From: Anaerospora hongkongensis
Lineage (GTDB): Bacteria > Bacillota > Negativicutes > Sporomusales > DSM-15969
Reading direction: 5' to 3'
Length of the DNA stretch: 64,000 nucleotides
Assembly (NCBI RefSeq): GCF_004339805.1
Contig: NZ_SLUI01000005.1
Span: 62,001-126,000, forward strand
Below the pieces are notes generated by a model. The model had not been told where the DNA came from and made no database searches. It saw nothing but the letters and a program-made list of their open reading frames with translations. The translations under genes and the position numbers were made by a program. Shown in pieces: positions 25,319 through 34,027 of the stretch (position 1 is its first letter; each line of letters opens with the position of its first letter).

Positions 25319-25426
25319 ATGGGGAAAATTTCGGATAAAAGCAGCTATAAGAATCAAAAGAGTGCTGCAAAAAGCACCCAATTCTATGCAAACAAACAAG
25401 CCGCAAAACAAATAAAGAAGAAATAA
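25319..25426 (+). CDS. Small basic protein of 35 residues
   Basis: An ATG at 25319 follows GAGGAG at eight bases, and the frame encodes 35 residues rich in Lys, Gln, Ala and Ser (begins MGKISDKSSYK, ends KQIKKK) before tandem TAA codons. Ten Lys and only one acidic residue give a strongly basic peptide. It sits alone between two terminators, which supports a real monocistronic gene. I recognise no family. Basic peptides of this size in spore formers may be DNA- or RNA-associated or spore-related, but nothing in the sequence decides this. Confidence 0.55.
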   Translation: MGKISDKSSYKNQKSAAKSTQFYANKQAAKQIKKK

Positions 25427-25427
25427 T

Positions 25428-25454
25428 AAAACAGGTGGAATTTCCACCTGTTTT
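25428..25454. terminator. Bidirectional terminator
   Basis: AAAACAGGTGGAA pairs exactly with TTCCACCTGTTTT around a single T. It ends both the small basic gene and cobO, which arrives on the minus strand. Confidence 0.88.
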
Positions 25455-25467
25455 ATTATTTGAGCGG

Positions 25468-26055
25468 TTAGTTTTCAATCCCCAGCCGCGCCGCTACTCC
25501 CTGCTGATAATAATGCTTGATTTCTCTCATTTCCGTCACCAGGTCTGCCCGCTCAATGAGATCGGGTGATGCCCCGCGGCCAGTCAGGACAAGCTCAACG
25601 TTTTCCAGTTTGCTATTAATAACGTCCTCCACCTGCTGCCAGCTTACCAGTTCAAAAAACATTGCTACATTGATCTCGTCGAGGATTACCAAATCATACT
25701 TGCCATTGCTGACAGCCTCTTTTGCCCGCGCAATTCCCTGAACAGCCACTGTAACATAATCAGCTGGTGGTTTACCGGGTGGAAATACTACCACTTCAGA
25801 TCCCCATTTGGCCAGTTCCTCTGCCGTTAAGGAGCCTTCTTTGGCTACAAAGAACGGTTTTCCCAGCGTCTCCAAATGCAAATCAGGGGAAATCTGCGGT
25901 AAAATATTGTGCTCACTATATACTTTGGACTTCATAAATTGCAGCAGCAGGACACGCTTCCCGGCTCCCAAAGCCCGGATCGCCAGCCCAATAGCTGCTG
26001 TTGTTTTTCCTTTACCATTGCCGGTGTATACTTGTACATAACCTTTATCAGCCAT
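25468..26055 (-). CDS. cobO: Cob(I)yrinic acid a,c-diamide adenosyltransferase
   Basis: A 195-residue corrinoid adenosyltransferase of the CobO/BtuR/CobA type, which attaches the 5'-deoxyadenosyl ligand from ATP to cob(I)alamin or a precursor. VYTGNGKGKTTAAIG near residue 10 is the characteristic P-loop of the family. DLVILDEINVAMFFELV and VLTGRGASPDLIERADLVTEMREIKHYYQQG are the other diagnostic blocks. AGGAGG precedes the ATG. No cobalamin riboswitch or other cobalamin gene is in the neighbourhood, so it may serve salvage. Confidence 0.93.
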   Translation of the reverse strand: MADKGYVQVYTGNGKGKTTAAIGLAIRALGAGKRVLLLQFMKSKVYSEHNILPQISPDLHLETLGKPFFVAKEGSLTAEELAKWGSEVVVFPPGKPPADYVTVAVQGIARAKEAVSNGKYDLVILDEINVAMFFELVSWQQVEDVINSKLENVELVLTGRGASPDLIERADLVTEMREIKHYYQQGVAARLGIEN

Positions 26056-26131
26056 ACTAAAACCTCCTGAAAACTAAATTTACAGTCTTCACCGCAGCGG
26101 CCGGCGGACCCCTTCATTTGCCGCTTTCCCC

Positions 26132-27202
26132 CTAATCAATGCTTCCGGATGTCGTAGCATCCACCCGTAAAACACTGCTTTCGATTTCATCCAATATCCG
26201 TCTTAAGTCTGTAAAAATACCCCCTATTTCCCGCAAAGCAGCTAAGGGTGACGACTGATGAATCTCAAAAAAACTCTGCGACTGAATGTACTGCGTCTCA
26301 GCAACAAATTCCTTCAGCCGCTGAATGTTCTCACCGGAAGGATAACAACTCGCTTCTCCAAAAAGGTCAATACATTTTGCAGTTGCTTGCAGCACCTTTG
26401 AAAAATCAGCATGTACTTCCGGTACGGCTTGCAAATCCAGTAATCCCCGGGCGATGCCCCGAACCTGGGTTGCCATCCTCTCCAAATCTTTGATTAGCAA
26501 AGCAAGCTCTTCCATAGCCTGACGCTCTTGCCGCCAGAAAGGAGTAAAGCGTAGATTGCGGGCCGAAGCAGTTAATCCCTGGTGATCTTTTTCTATCACG
26601 CCAACCATTTCTCGCGCATTGTAAAGTCCTTGCGCTACATTTTGCTTTTCGTTATATACAGTCATCTGTTGCAGAACAGCAGCCAGTTCCTTGGCTAATT
26701 CTCTAATCCGCTCCCGGTATGCAGGACTTGATTTTGGCGGATAAATAAGGATATTAATGACTACTGCAACAATAGCGCCTATCACGGTTTCACCGATACG
26801 ATCCGCAGCATAGCCCTGCATACGTCCATAATCCAGTACCAGCAGTGCACTTACACCCACCTGGGTTATAACCTGTGCATGTAACCGCAATGCAGTTGAT
26901 ATTGCCATACCAACTAAAACAACAAGGGCCACGGAAATTGTTCCGACACTAAAGAACTTGCCTGCCAGGACTCCCACGCTGACTCCACCAACAACACCCA
27001 AGATACGGTAAACAGCCTTCTCAATTGAATCAGCAATTGTAACCTGCATAATCAGAATTGCAGCTAGCGGAGCAAAGACAGGATAGGGACTGTGAGGTAA
27101 TAAAGATGCCAACATCCATGCAATCCCTGCAGCCAAACTACTTTTAACGACTTGTAAAGTTAGTCCTATCCGGTGCAGGGATTCTAAGCTGATTTTCATC
27201 AT
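26132..27202 (-). CDS. Aromatic acid exporter family protein (FUSC-like)
   Basis: A 356-residue protein. The N-terminal half has about six hydrophobic helices: VVKSSLAAGIAWMLASLL, YPVFAPLAAILIMQVT and VYRILGVVGGVSVGVL are typical of the ArAE_1/DUF939 group of FUSC transporters. The C-terminal half is a soluble helical domain with coiled-coil character (MTVYNEKQNVAQGLYNARE). Family members are thought to expel aromatic carboxylic acids. MM start with GAGGGAAC upstream. It is separated from cobO by 76 bases and from the upstream LysR gene by 32, so co-transcription with LysR is possible. Confidence 0.8.
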   Translation of the reverse strand: MMKISLESLHRIGLTLQVVKSSLAAGIAWMLASLLPHSPYPVFAPLAAILIMQVTIADSIEKAVYRILGVVGGVSVGVLAGKFFSVGTISVALVVLVGMAISTALRLHAQVITQVGVSALLVLDYGRMQGYAADRIGETVIGAIVAVVINILIYPPKSSPAYRERIRELAKELAAVLQQMTVYNEKQNVAQGLYNAREMVGVIEKDHQGLTASARNLRFTPFWRQERQAMEELALLIKDLERMATQVRGIARGLLDLQAVPEVHADFSKVLQATAKCIDLFGEASCYPSGENIQRLKEFVAETQYIQSQSFFEIHQSSPLAALREIGGIFTDLRRILDEIESSVLRVDATTSGSID

Positions 27203-27234
27203 GCAAGTTCCCTCTCGTTAAAACCTTATTAAAA

Positions 27235-28143
27235 TCAACAATTTTGACAAACTGGGCAGCTCTTTTGGGGAAAAATCAAATTTATATATTGCTCCAGGCA
27301 CTCCAAGCCCCTCACCGTTGAGGGTTTGGGATATTTGTGAGTCAGCTTATAGCAAATCCGGGCCGGTGGCAGATCAAGCAGCGGCTGGATAGTAAACTGG
27401 CCTGAACGGACAAAAGAATCGGCAACCGATTTAGGAACTACCGACCATTGTTTGTCATCTTCCATAAGGGAAAAAATCAGGCCGGCAACATCCACTACCG
27501 CATGAGAGGAACGCAGCGGGTCCCACCAGCGATCATGCCAAAGCTGAAAGGAAGGCCCCCAATTCCAATAGATCTCATTCTCCGTGCTCAGTTCGGTGGG
27601 ATGAATAGTCCTCAAAGCATCATTTTCCGGTACTGCCCTGCGAATCAAAACCGATTCATCGAGAAAAAAGGGCTCAACGCTAATATTCGGAACCGATCGC
27701 TCCATTTTCACAAAGGCCACATCAACTTCACGCCGCTCCAGCGCATTCCACAGCTCAACCGAGTGCTGCGTCCGGAAAGTAAGCCGGATAGCGGGACTAT
27801 GCCGCATAAGAGCCCGGTACAGCGGTGGCAGCACATAGGTGTTTAAACTGTTAGATCCGCCAACAGCCAGACTGAGCTGTGGCCCACTGGCCTGCAGCTT
27901 CTCCGTATCCCGCTTTAAAGCGTCCCACCTTTCCGCTATTGCTACAAAACTTTCTCCAAAGGGCGTCAGCGTCACCCGCTGTATTCCCTTACCCCGTTCA
28001 ACCAGCACTGCTCCCATATCTGCTTCGAGTGTTTTTAAGCGATAACTCACCGTAGCCTGGGTCAAATGCAGCAATTCAGCCGCTTTATTCAAATTTTGAG
28101 TTTGCACAATCGCCAAGAAGGCTTCGATTCCTGCACTGTACAT
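27235..28143 (-). CDS. LysR-type regulator, LWHDRWW subgroup (copy 1)
   Basis: A 302-residue LysR protein. The DNA-binding helix-turn-helix is at residues 4-60 (TQNLNKAAELLHLTQATVSYRLKTLE). The effector domain contains the unusual Trp-rich stretch WNWGPSFQLWHDRWWDPL near residue 200. The same stretch occurs in the LysR at 56917, which is clearly its paralogue over the whole length. A Cys-rich tail (CPVCQNC) ends this copy only. It is divergent from an MFS transporter gene at 28279, the probable target. Effector unknown. Confidence 0.9.
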   Translation of the reverse strand: MYSAGIEAFLAIVQTQNLNKAAELLHLTQATVSYRLKTLEADMGAVLVERGKGIQRVTLTPFGESFVAIAERWDALKRDTEKLQASGPQLSLAVGGSNSLNTYVLPPLYRALMRHSPAIRLTFRTQHSVELWNALERREVDVAFVKMERSVPNISVEPFFLDESVLIRRAVPENDALRTIHPTELSTENEIYWNWGPSFQLWHDRWWDPLRSSHAVVDVAGLIFSLMEDDKQWSVVPKSVADSFVRSGQFTIQPLLDLPPARICYKLTHKYPKPSTVRGLECLEQYINLIFPQKSCPVCQNC

Positions 28144-28278
28144 ACTGCCTCACTAATAAAGATTTTTTCTATATAATATACTCAATTAATTTGTTTTACA
28201 AGCGGCCTTTCTATATTTAAAATAAACGTATGTCTCGCGGACAGTTAACATCCACCTGCAACAAAGGAGGCTTGCTAG

Positions 28279-29490
28279 TTGATAAACCACACCACTTCCG
28301 GCCAAAAGCCTGTCATTCTTATTTCGTTACTCACTGCCGCCTGCCTGCTGGGAGACTCGATGCTGTATGTCGTCCTGCCCATCCACTGGCAGGAAGCAGG
28401 CTTGGCATCGCTGTGGGAAGTAGGCATTCTGCTGTCTGCTAACCGCCTTGTCAGGCTGCCGTTAAATCCGCTCGTCGGCTGGCTCTATGAACGAATGAGC
28501 AGCCGCAATGGTATCTTATTTGCAGCCTTGCTGGCGACGGCTACAACCCTTGCCTATGGCTATGCACAAGGCTTTCTATTTTGGCTGATCCTGCGCTGTG
28601 TCTGGGGCCTTTCCTGGACATTCCTGCGTTTAGGAGCCTATTTCACTATTTTGGATGTCGCCGGCGATGCAAACCGGGGACATTATATGGGACTGTACAA
28701 TGGGCTTTACCGCCTGGGAAGCCTGGGCGGCATGCTGCTGGGTGGCTTATTAGCCGATCGCTGCGGGCTGGAGCTGACTGCCATTTTTTTCGGTGCCCTG
28801 ACCTTCCTGGCAATTCCATTTGCCATTCGCTTCATCCCTGCATCCACAAAACATGAACAGCCTAAGTCGTCCGGTACTCCCCTCTCGTCCCTGATTAGTC
28901 CGGATATTCTCTGGACGCTTTTGACCGGCATGGTGATCGCTATGATTTATCAGGGGGTCTTCGCATCCACATTAAGCTATTTAATACAGGTTCACAATTC
29001 TTCAACCATCCTGCTCTTTGGAGTCTCCGTCGGAGCAGCTTCCCTTGCGGGAGTGGTTCAGGCACTGCGCTGGAGCTGGGAGCCCTGGCTGGCCCCTTGG
29101 TTCGGGAAACTGTCCGACGGTAAATACGGCCGCAAAACGCTGCTGACCGCAACATTAGTGTCAGCCGCCGCCGCGTTTGCCCTCCTGCCCCTGCCACTGA
29201 CACTGGAGCTGTGGCTGCTGCTGATCCTTTTTATCCTGCTTACTGCCACCATACTCACTACCGTCATTGACGCAATTGCCTGTGATGTTGCCTTCTGCTT
29301 TTCGCAAAAAACATTTATGACCGCTTACTCTTTTGCGATTGATGTCGGGGCCGCCTTAGGACCAATGCTTGGTTATGCCCTCAATGATCTCTGGGGCCCA
29401 TATGCGGTTTATACTGGAACAGCCGTGATACTGACTCTGCTGGCAGCAAAATGGCTGTGGCGGCCGGTTTCCTGTCCCTCGCGCAGCTAA
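28279..29490 (+). CDS. Major facilitator superfamily transporter
   Basis: A 403-residue, twelve-span MFS protein. WLYERMSSRNG and WFGKLSDGKYGRKTLL are the two cytosolic A-type loops after helices 2 and 8, and GGLLADRCG lies after helix 5. The TTG start at 28279 is chosen because AAAGGAGG is eight bases upstream. Substrate unknown; drug or metabolite export is typical for this shape. It is divergent from the LWHDRWW LysR gene, which probably regulates it, and ends four bases from the convergent GGDEF gene. Confidence 0.85.
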   Translation: MINHTTSGQKPVILISLLTAACLLGDSMLYVVLPIHWQEAGLASLWEVGILLSANRLVRLPLNPLVGWLYERMSSRNGILFAALLATATTLAYGYAQGFLFWLILRCVWGLSWTFLRLGAYFTILDVAGDANRGHYMGLYNGLYRLGSLGGMLLGGLLADRCGLELTAIFFGALTFLAIPFAIRFIPASTKHEQPKSSGTPLSSLISPDILWTLLTGMVIAMIYQGVFASTLSYLIQVHNSSTILLFGVSVGAASLAGVVQALRWSWEPWLAPWFGKLSDGKYGRKTLLTATLVSAAAAFALLPLPLTLELWLLLILFILLTATILTTVIDAIACDVAFCFSQKTFMTAYSFAIDVGAALGPMLGYALNDLWGPYAVYTGTAVILTLLAAKWLWRPVSCPSRS

Positions 29491-29494
29491 GACC

Positions 29495-31840
29495 TTAGTG
29501 CTCAGCGTCCCATTGCCAGGTCTCTACCCGGTTGCGGCCGGTATGCTTAGCCCGGTACAAGGCCTGATCTGCCGCCAGAATTAGTTCTTCTTCCGTCAGA
29601 TTCTGGCTTTGAATGCCGGCTTCCACAGTGGCTGCTCCTATACTGATAGTTAAAGATATTCGCTCGCCTTGGGGAGCGAATATCTTTTTTTCCGCCTGTT
29701 CCCTTAGCTTTTCTGCCAAGGCCTGAGCGGCAACAGCCGGGGTTTCCGGTAAAACCACGGCAAATTCCTCGCCACCGTAGCGGGCTGGCAAATCAGTCTT
29801 GCGAAACAAGCCTTGCAGCAGCTTGCCCATCTCCTGCAAAACAGCATCTCCTGCCGGATGACCATATTGGTCATTAATTTTTTTAAAGAAATCAATATCA
29901 ATCATCAGTAGGCTGAGCGGACGTCCATAGCGCCTGACCCTGAGTAATTCCCGCTTCAGTGTATAGTCAAAAAAACGGCGGTTAGCGATTCCCGTCAGAT
30001 TGTCGGTTAAGCCAATCTTTTGAATGCTGCCGTATAAATAATCCCGGTCCAGTCCCATTGCTACCTGTGTAGCAATCGTAGCAAGCGTCGCCTCAGTATG
30101 CGAGTACCGGTTTGCTTTCCGGTCATAATCCCACAGAAATACAATAACTCCCTGCAGCGTATGCCGGAAAAACAGGGGCATAACACTTACCGTCTTACCT
30201 GAGACTAGTGTCAGCGGCATCAGTACAGGCTGCAACAGTTTTGCAAAATGTTCATTAGCCGGTGAATCCTGTTTAAGGCCTGCCAATTGCCTTTTAGCAA
30301 ACAGCTGTTCTAACCGTCTGACATCTTCAGCGGCAAAATCCTGGGCATGCACTGACCGCACCAGCGGCGGATTCAAATGACGCTGCACAACAAAAGCAGC
30401 AAATGCATCGGCTCGCAGGAAATCATTCAGCATACTGCCTATTTTGGCCAGCAGCATCGTTGGTGAGGGCTGATCGGTAACCACCCGCATTACCTCATGC
30501 AGTAAGGCCAGTTCATCAGACTTTCTTACCGAAACTTCCTGCAACCGGTCTATTTTTACGGCAATAGCAATTTGCTCTGCATAAAAGCTCGCCAAATTCT
30601 TTTGGTTTTCCGAAAATCCGGCACGACGATTACTGAACAGTTCCAAGGTTCCTGCAAGTTTTCCTTCTACGAGAATCGGCACACCAATCATAGCCTTTAA
30701 TCCAGCCCGGGCAATTTCCGGCCGCAGCCGGGGCAGGAATTCTTCGATATCGTCCAGGTCAACCACTTGCCCCTGGGCATACTTTATCCCCATAAATTTA
30801 TTTTCCAGCGAAGTCTCTACAGGCAAAATGCTGCTCTTGTAGGCAACGACCCATAATAACTGCGGCTGACCCTCGAGGAGACTGACAAAAACATGATCAG
30901 CACCAAAGACCCGCTCTGCATCGCTGACAATCTGTTCTAAAAAGCCGGTCAGCTTACCGCTGCCGGTTATCGCCCTGCCGATATTCGCCATTGCGGTCTT
31001 TTCCAGCCTGCAGCCCTGCTCAGCAAAGCCGAACTGCGCCTTCTGCCTTGCCAGTGCAGCTTGCCGCAGGCGGTGAAGCCGGGCATGAGCACGAACGGGA
31101 AACTGTATCAGCCATTCTTTCAGGATAAAAAAAATTACAATGCCGGTCAAACTCTGGTATACCAAGCTAAGAACCGCAATCCATGTGGCTGCAGCGGCAT
31201 TGCTTGCGGCCATTACTGCTGCTATACTGCTGCAGCCGCTAATCAGCAGTATACGCAAAAACTTGTTCCGCCTGCCGCCATATTGCCCGGAGCTTGTCGA
31301 CTGCAGCAATGCCACTGTCAAAAAAATAACCGGCAGTGACCAAAGCCAAATGCGCTCCAGGGTCGTCACAAGGGACAGACCGCTATAGGCGATTGCCAAA
31401 AGAAAAGTTCCGGTAAGTATAGCTACCAGAACTTTTTTTTCTCTCCACACAAGCGCGGCAGCCATTGCACCAAAGGCCAAGAGATACAGCGGCACTTGCC
31501 AAAAGCTGTTATATGCACCTGCAATGGCCGCCCCCGCCAGTAATACTGCCACAACGCCCAAAATAACCGTTTGCTTATCCTGCTTTCTGCCATAGGCAGT
31601 GGCAGCAAACAAACAATTCATAGCCTGCAGACCAATGACAAAAGCACACAGACCAAAAAGTAACAACTCTCCGGCTGTGCCTCCGGTCTCACCCCGTCCC
31701 GCATAATAGATAAGCGGTGTCAGCAATGCAAGCAGCATTCCATATAGCACTGCCGTAGAGCGGCCGCTAAGCCAGTACTCCCATCTATTGTTAACCATCT
31801 GATGAGTCCTCCCGCTGTAAATAAGTTGCGCAGCTTGCAT
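29495..31840 (-). CDS. Membrane-bound GAF-GGDEF diguanylate cyclase
   Basis: A 781-residue protein that should make c-di-GMP from two GTP. It has an N-terminal block of seven to eight membrane helices (about 30-245). One or two GAF-like domains follow (about 280-430 and 445-600). A GGDEF domain occupies about 610-775 (DNLTGIANRRFFD, then ARYGGEEFAVVLPE). The active-site GGEEF is intact. An RxxD inhibitory site (RKTD) lies exactly five residues before it, so product inhibition is expected. The gene starts 21 bases after the HD-GYP gene ends, placing synthesis and breakdown of c-di-GMP in one operon. Confidence 0.92.
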   Translation of the reverse strand: MQAAQLIYSGRTHQMVNNRWEYWLSGRSTAVLYGMLLALLTPLIYYAGRGETGGTAGELLLFGLCAFVIGLQAMNCLFAATAYGRKQDKQTVILGVVAVLLAGAAIAGAYNSFWQVPLYLLAFGAMAAALVWREKKVLVAILTGTFLLAIAYSGLSLVTTLERIWLWSLPVIFLTVALLQSTSSGQYGGRRNKFLRILLISGCSSIAAVMAASNAAAATWIAVLSLVYQSLTGIVIFFILKEWLIQFPVRAHARLHRLRQAALARQKAQFGFAEQGCRLEKTAMANIGRAITGSGKLTGFLEQIVSDAERVFGADHVFVSLLEGQPQLLWVVAYKSSILPVETSLENKFMGIKYAQGQVVDLDDIEEFLPRLRPEIARAGLKAMIGVPILVEGKLAGTLELFSNRRAGFSENQKNLASFYAEQIAIAVKIDRLQEVSVRKSDELALLHEVMRVVTDQPSPTMLLAKIGSMLNDFLRADAFAAFVVQRHLNPPLVRSVHAQDFAAEDVRRLEQLFAKRQLAGLKQDSPANEHFAKLLQPVLMPLTLVSGKTVSVMPLFFRHTLQGVIVFLWDYDRKANRYSHTEATLATIATQVAMGLDRDYLYGSIQKIGLTDNLTGIANRRFFDYTLKRELLRVRRYGRPLSLLMIDIDFFKKINDQYGHPAGDAVLQEMGKLLQGLFRKTDLPARYGGEEFAVVLPETPAVAAQALAEKLREQAEKKIFAPQGERISLTISIGAATVEAGIQSQNLTEEELILAADQALYRAKHTGRNRVETWQWDAEH

Positions 31841-31861
31841 AAAGCCTCAGACCCAAGTGGC

Positions 31862-32965
31862 TTATACACCAATGACTTCCGTTATATGTAAATCCCGTTT
31901 TTTTTCTAAATCAATAAACTGGCCATCGCTCGTTTGCACAACCGGCCTTTGAGAAATAAAGCGGCCCAGATAAACAACCACCGCTTCCCGTCCATCGCTT
32001 AGCCTGACAAAATTACCAATAAACTGATCACGAATATTCGTAAGAAAAACACTGGCAACAGCGGCATCCAACTTTTCGAAAGCTTCCCTGACCAGGCTTT
32101 CTACGGCCGCAAAGGGGGTTAAATGGTTTTCATCCCGATTTTTATTAGTCATGATTTCATACCTGTCAGCTACGGCAATAATCCGGGCGAACAGATGAAT
32201 TTTTTTACCTGTAAGCTGCAAGGGATAGCCGCTGCCATCGACACCTTCGTGATGCTGCAGTACACCGGCAAGAATATGAAAAGGCAGCTGATAGGCCGCA
32301 CGCTTCAACAACTGATAGCCCTCAATCGTATGCTTGCGCATCAGTTCCGTTTCAGGCGCAGTCAATTGAGCTGCTTTTTTATACAGAAGCTCCTCCGCAA
32401 GCTGTGTCTTGCCCACATCATGCAGCAGAGCCGCTAAAATTAAATCCTGCAGTAATTTCGCAGAAAATCCCAGCCATCGGCCCAGCACTCCGGCGATAAT
32501 AGCAACATTCAACGAATGCCGTGCCGTAAGGTTATCCATTCCCTGCAGCATATACAGTAAATTAATTGCCCCCGGAGCGTGTGACAATTCCGCAATGGAA
32601 GTATTAGCTAGCTCGCGTACTTTTATCAGTGGAACTACTTTTAGATAGCGAATTTGTTCAAAAGCAGTCTGTACATCCAGTACAACATCCTGATAGGCAG
32701 AATAAAACCGTTCCTGCAGTTTCAGCTTTTCCTCTGAAGGCTGAGCAAAAGCTGCCGTTGGCAAAACAGGCTCTTCCGGCAGAGGATTCCCTTCATCACC
32801 AAAAATATCCACTACGAATATATTCCAGTTCTCCAGCCTGTCAATTAGTTTTTCCGTTAATACAGTTCCCTCTGCCAATACCACTCTCTTACGATGATCA
32901 ATCGCAGGTTTGGCAAGAACCATTCCAGGCTCTACATCCTGAATTCGATATCTTCTGCTTACCAT
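31862..32965 (-). CDS. HD-GYP domain c-di-GMP phosphodiesterase
   Basis: A 367-residue cytosolic protein. The HD-GYP domain (about 140-300) keeps the metal-binding LLHDVGK and the HHEGVDGSGYP signature, both needed for c-di-GMP hydrolysis. Residues 1-110 form a separate N-terminal region found in many clostridial HD-GYP proteins (starts VSRRYRIQDVEPGMVLAKP). The ATG has no good Shine-Dalgarno but overlaps the stop of a 29-codon ORF (ATGGTAA), suggesting translational coupling. It is co-transcribed with the downstream GGDEF gene. Confidence 0.92.
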   Translation of the reverse strand: MVSRRYRIQDVEPGMVLAKPAIDHRKRVVLAEGTVLTEKLIDRLENWNIFVVDIFGDEGNPLPEEPVLPTAAFAQPSEEKLKLQERFYSAYQDVVLDVQTAFEQIRYLKVVPLIKVRELANTSIAELSHAPGAINLLYMLQGMDNLTARHSLNVAIIAGVLGRWLGFSAKLLQDLILAALLHDVGKTQLAEELLYKKAAQLTAPETELMRKHTIEGYQLLKRAAYQLPFHILAGVLQHHEGVDGSGYPLQLTGKKIHLFARIIAVADRYEIMTNKNRDENHLTPFAAVESLVREAFEKLDAAVASVFLTNIRDQFIGNFVRLSDGREAVVVYLGRFISQRPVVQTSDGQFIDLEKKRDLHITEVIGV

Positions 32966-33048
32966 GGGAGGTTATTCACCCTCATCCCTTTTTTGCAAGT
33001 AGTCATTATGGTCTTGTCGGACACTCCCACGGCAACGATGTTACTCAT
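32959..33048 (-). CDS. Possible 29-residue peptide coupled to the HD-GYP gene
   Basis: A minus-strand ATG at 33048 follows GAGG at five to six bases, and the frame runs 29 codons (MSNIVAVGVSDKTIMTT..., ending NNLPW). It stops at TAA within the ATGGTAA that also holds the start codon of the HD-GYP gene. The downstream gene's weak ribosome site makes reinitiation or coupling plausible. The peptide has no recognised homologue and may have only a translational role. Confidence 0.4.
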   Translation of the reverse strand: MSNIVAVGVSDKTIMTTCKKGMRVNNLPW

Positions 33049-33119
33049 TTTTTCCTCAACTATAAGGTTAATAGCCCGGGAATAGCATCCCCAAGGCTAC
33101 TTATGTACCAATTTTATTA

Positions 33120-33149
33120 TTTATATTCCTAGTAGAATTTCGCCGTCAA
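33120..33149 (-). promoter_or_regulatory. Probable promoter of the HD-GYP/GGDEF operon
   Basis: On the minus strand TTGACG (33144-33149) and TATAAA (33120-33125) are 18 bases apart. Downstream in the leader AGCC..GGGGA pairs with TCCC..GGCT to form a small hairpin (about 33073-33100). No c-di-GMP riboswitch consensus is present. Confidence 0.5.
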
Positions 33150-33230
33150 ATTTATAACTCCTTTTGCGAGATAACTTTTCAGACCTGGTGCAATATGGAT
33201 ATAACAGCCTGGCGCAAATCAGCTCGCCGG

Positions 33231-33947
33231 CTAGAGCGTGCAGGCGGTAATTTTCCCTTCCCGGTAAACAGGAACAGCAGTGACACTATCGGCCCGTAAG
33301 CAATAATCGATTTCTTTTTGCAGGCCTAAATCAGCCAGACGTTTACCGTTCCGGCCCTTGCCGGCGATTTCTCCAAGTGCTGCCCCTGCCCCTTTATACA
33401 GGACATGCACGCCCAGCGCCGCATCAGTTAAAGCATAGCTGCCATCAGTATTGATGATATCAACAAGCAAACCTGCGCAGAGGGAATCTTCCAGGGAAAA
33501 CATCCCGTCCGTTCCGGCGCAGATAAGGAGAATATCGCGTTTCTGACGCTTAGCTGCCTGACAGACAGCGCGGGCATTAATAAAAGAGCCCAGTAAAGTT
33601 AAAAAGGCATGCTCTGCCGTTTTAATGGCAATTGTTCCATTGGTAGTAGTCATCACGATGGTTTTATCCCGCACCTTATCCGCGGAAAACTCAAAAGGAG
33701 AATTGCCAAAATGAAAGCCCTCAATTCGTATCGACTGCCGTTCACCTGCGAGTAACGGATCAGCCAGCTGTTCAGCCGCACGATAAGCATCTTCAATGCT
33801 CGATACGGGAATAATTGAGCGGCTGCCATTCGAAATTGCCGTTATCATACTGCTTGTTGCCCGAAAAATATCCAGCACAATGCAAACCGTATCGGAAACA
33901 TCACCTTTGATACCTGATTCAGGAAGTAACGCCACATCAATTCTCAT
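33231..33947 (-). CDS. comB: 2-phosphosulfolactate phosphatase family protein
   Basis: About 238 residues. VCIVLDIFRATSSM near residue 28, GFHFGNSPFEF, TTTNGTIAI and AGTDGMFSLEDSLCAG are the conserved blocks of ComB, the Mg2+-dependent phosphatase of the sulfolactate branch of coenzyme M synthesis in archaea. Many bacteria carry ComB homologues without making coenzyme M, so the in vivo substrate here is uncertain. GTG 33959 is in frame, but GAGGTG is better spaced for ATG 33947. It lies downstream of a menA-CPBP pair, probably in the same transcript (80-base gap). Confidence 0.85.
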   Translation of the reverse strand: MRIDVALLPESGIKGDVSDTVCIVLDIFRATSSMITAISNGSRSIIPVSSIEDAYRAAEQLADPLLAGERQSIRIEGFHFGNSPFEFSADKVRDKTIVMTTTNGTIAIKTAEHAFLTLLGSFINARAVCQAAKRQKRDILLICAGTDGMFSLEDSLCAGLLVDIINTDGSYALTDAALGVHVLYKGAGAALGEIAGKGRNGKRLADLGLQKEIDYCLRADSVTAVPVYREGKITACTL

Positions 33948-34027
33948 TATCGCTTTCACCTCTATCGTTTTCTCCGCAGCAATTGCTGCTGCCTTTTACT
34001 TAGCTACAGGCTATGCCTTCTTATTTC

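Noticed and set aside
26056-26131. Cobalamin riboswitch before cobO
   Set aside because: The gap is only 76 bases and lacks the B12-box core.
33048-33230. A c-di-GMP riboswitch ahead of the HD-GYP/GGDEF operon
   Set aside because: Neither class of the c-di-GMP aptamer consensus is visible; only a small hairpin is present.
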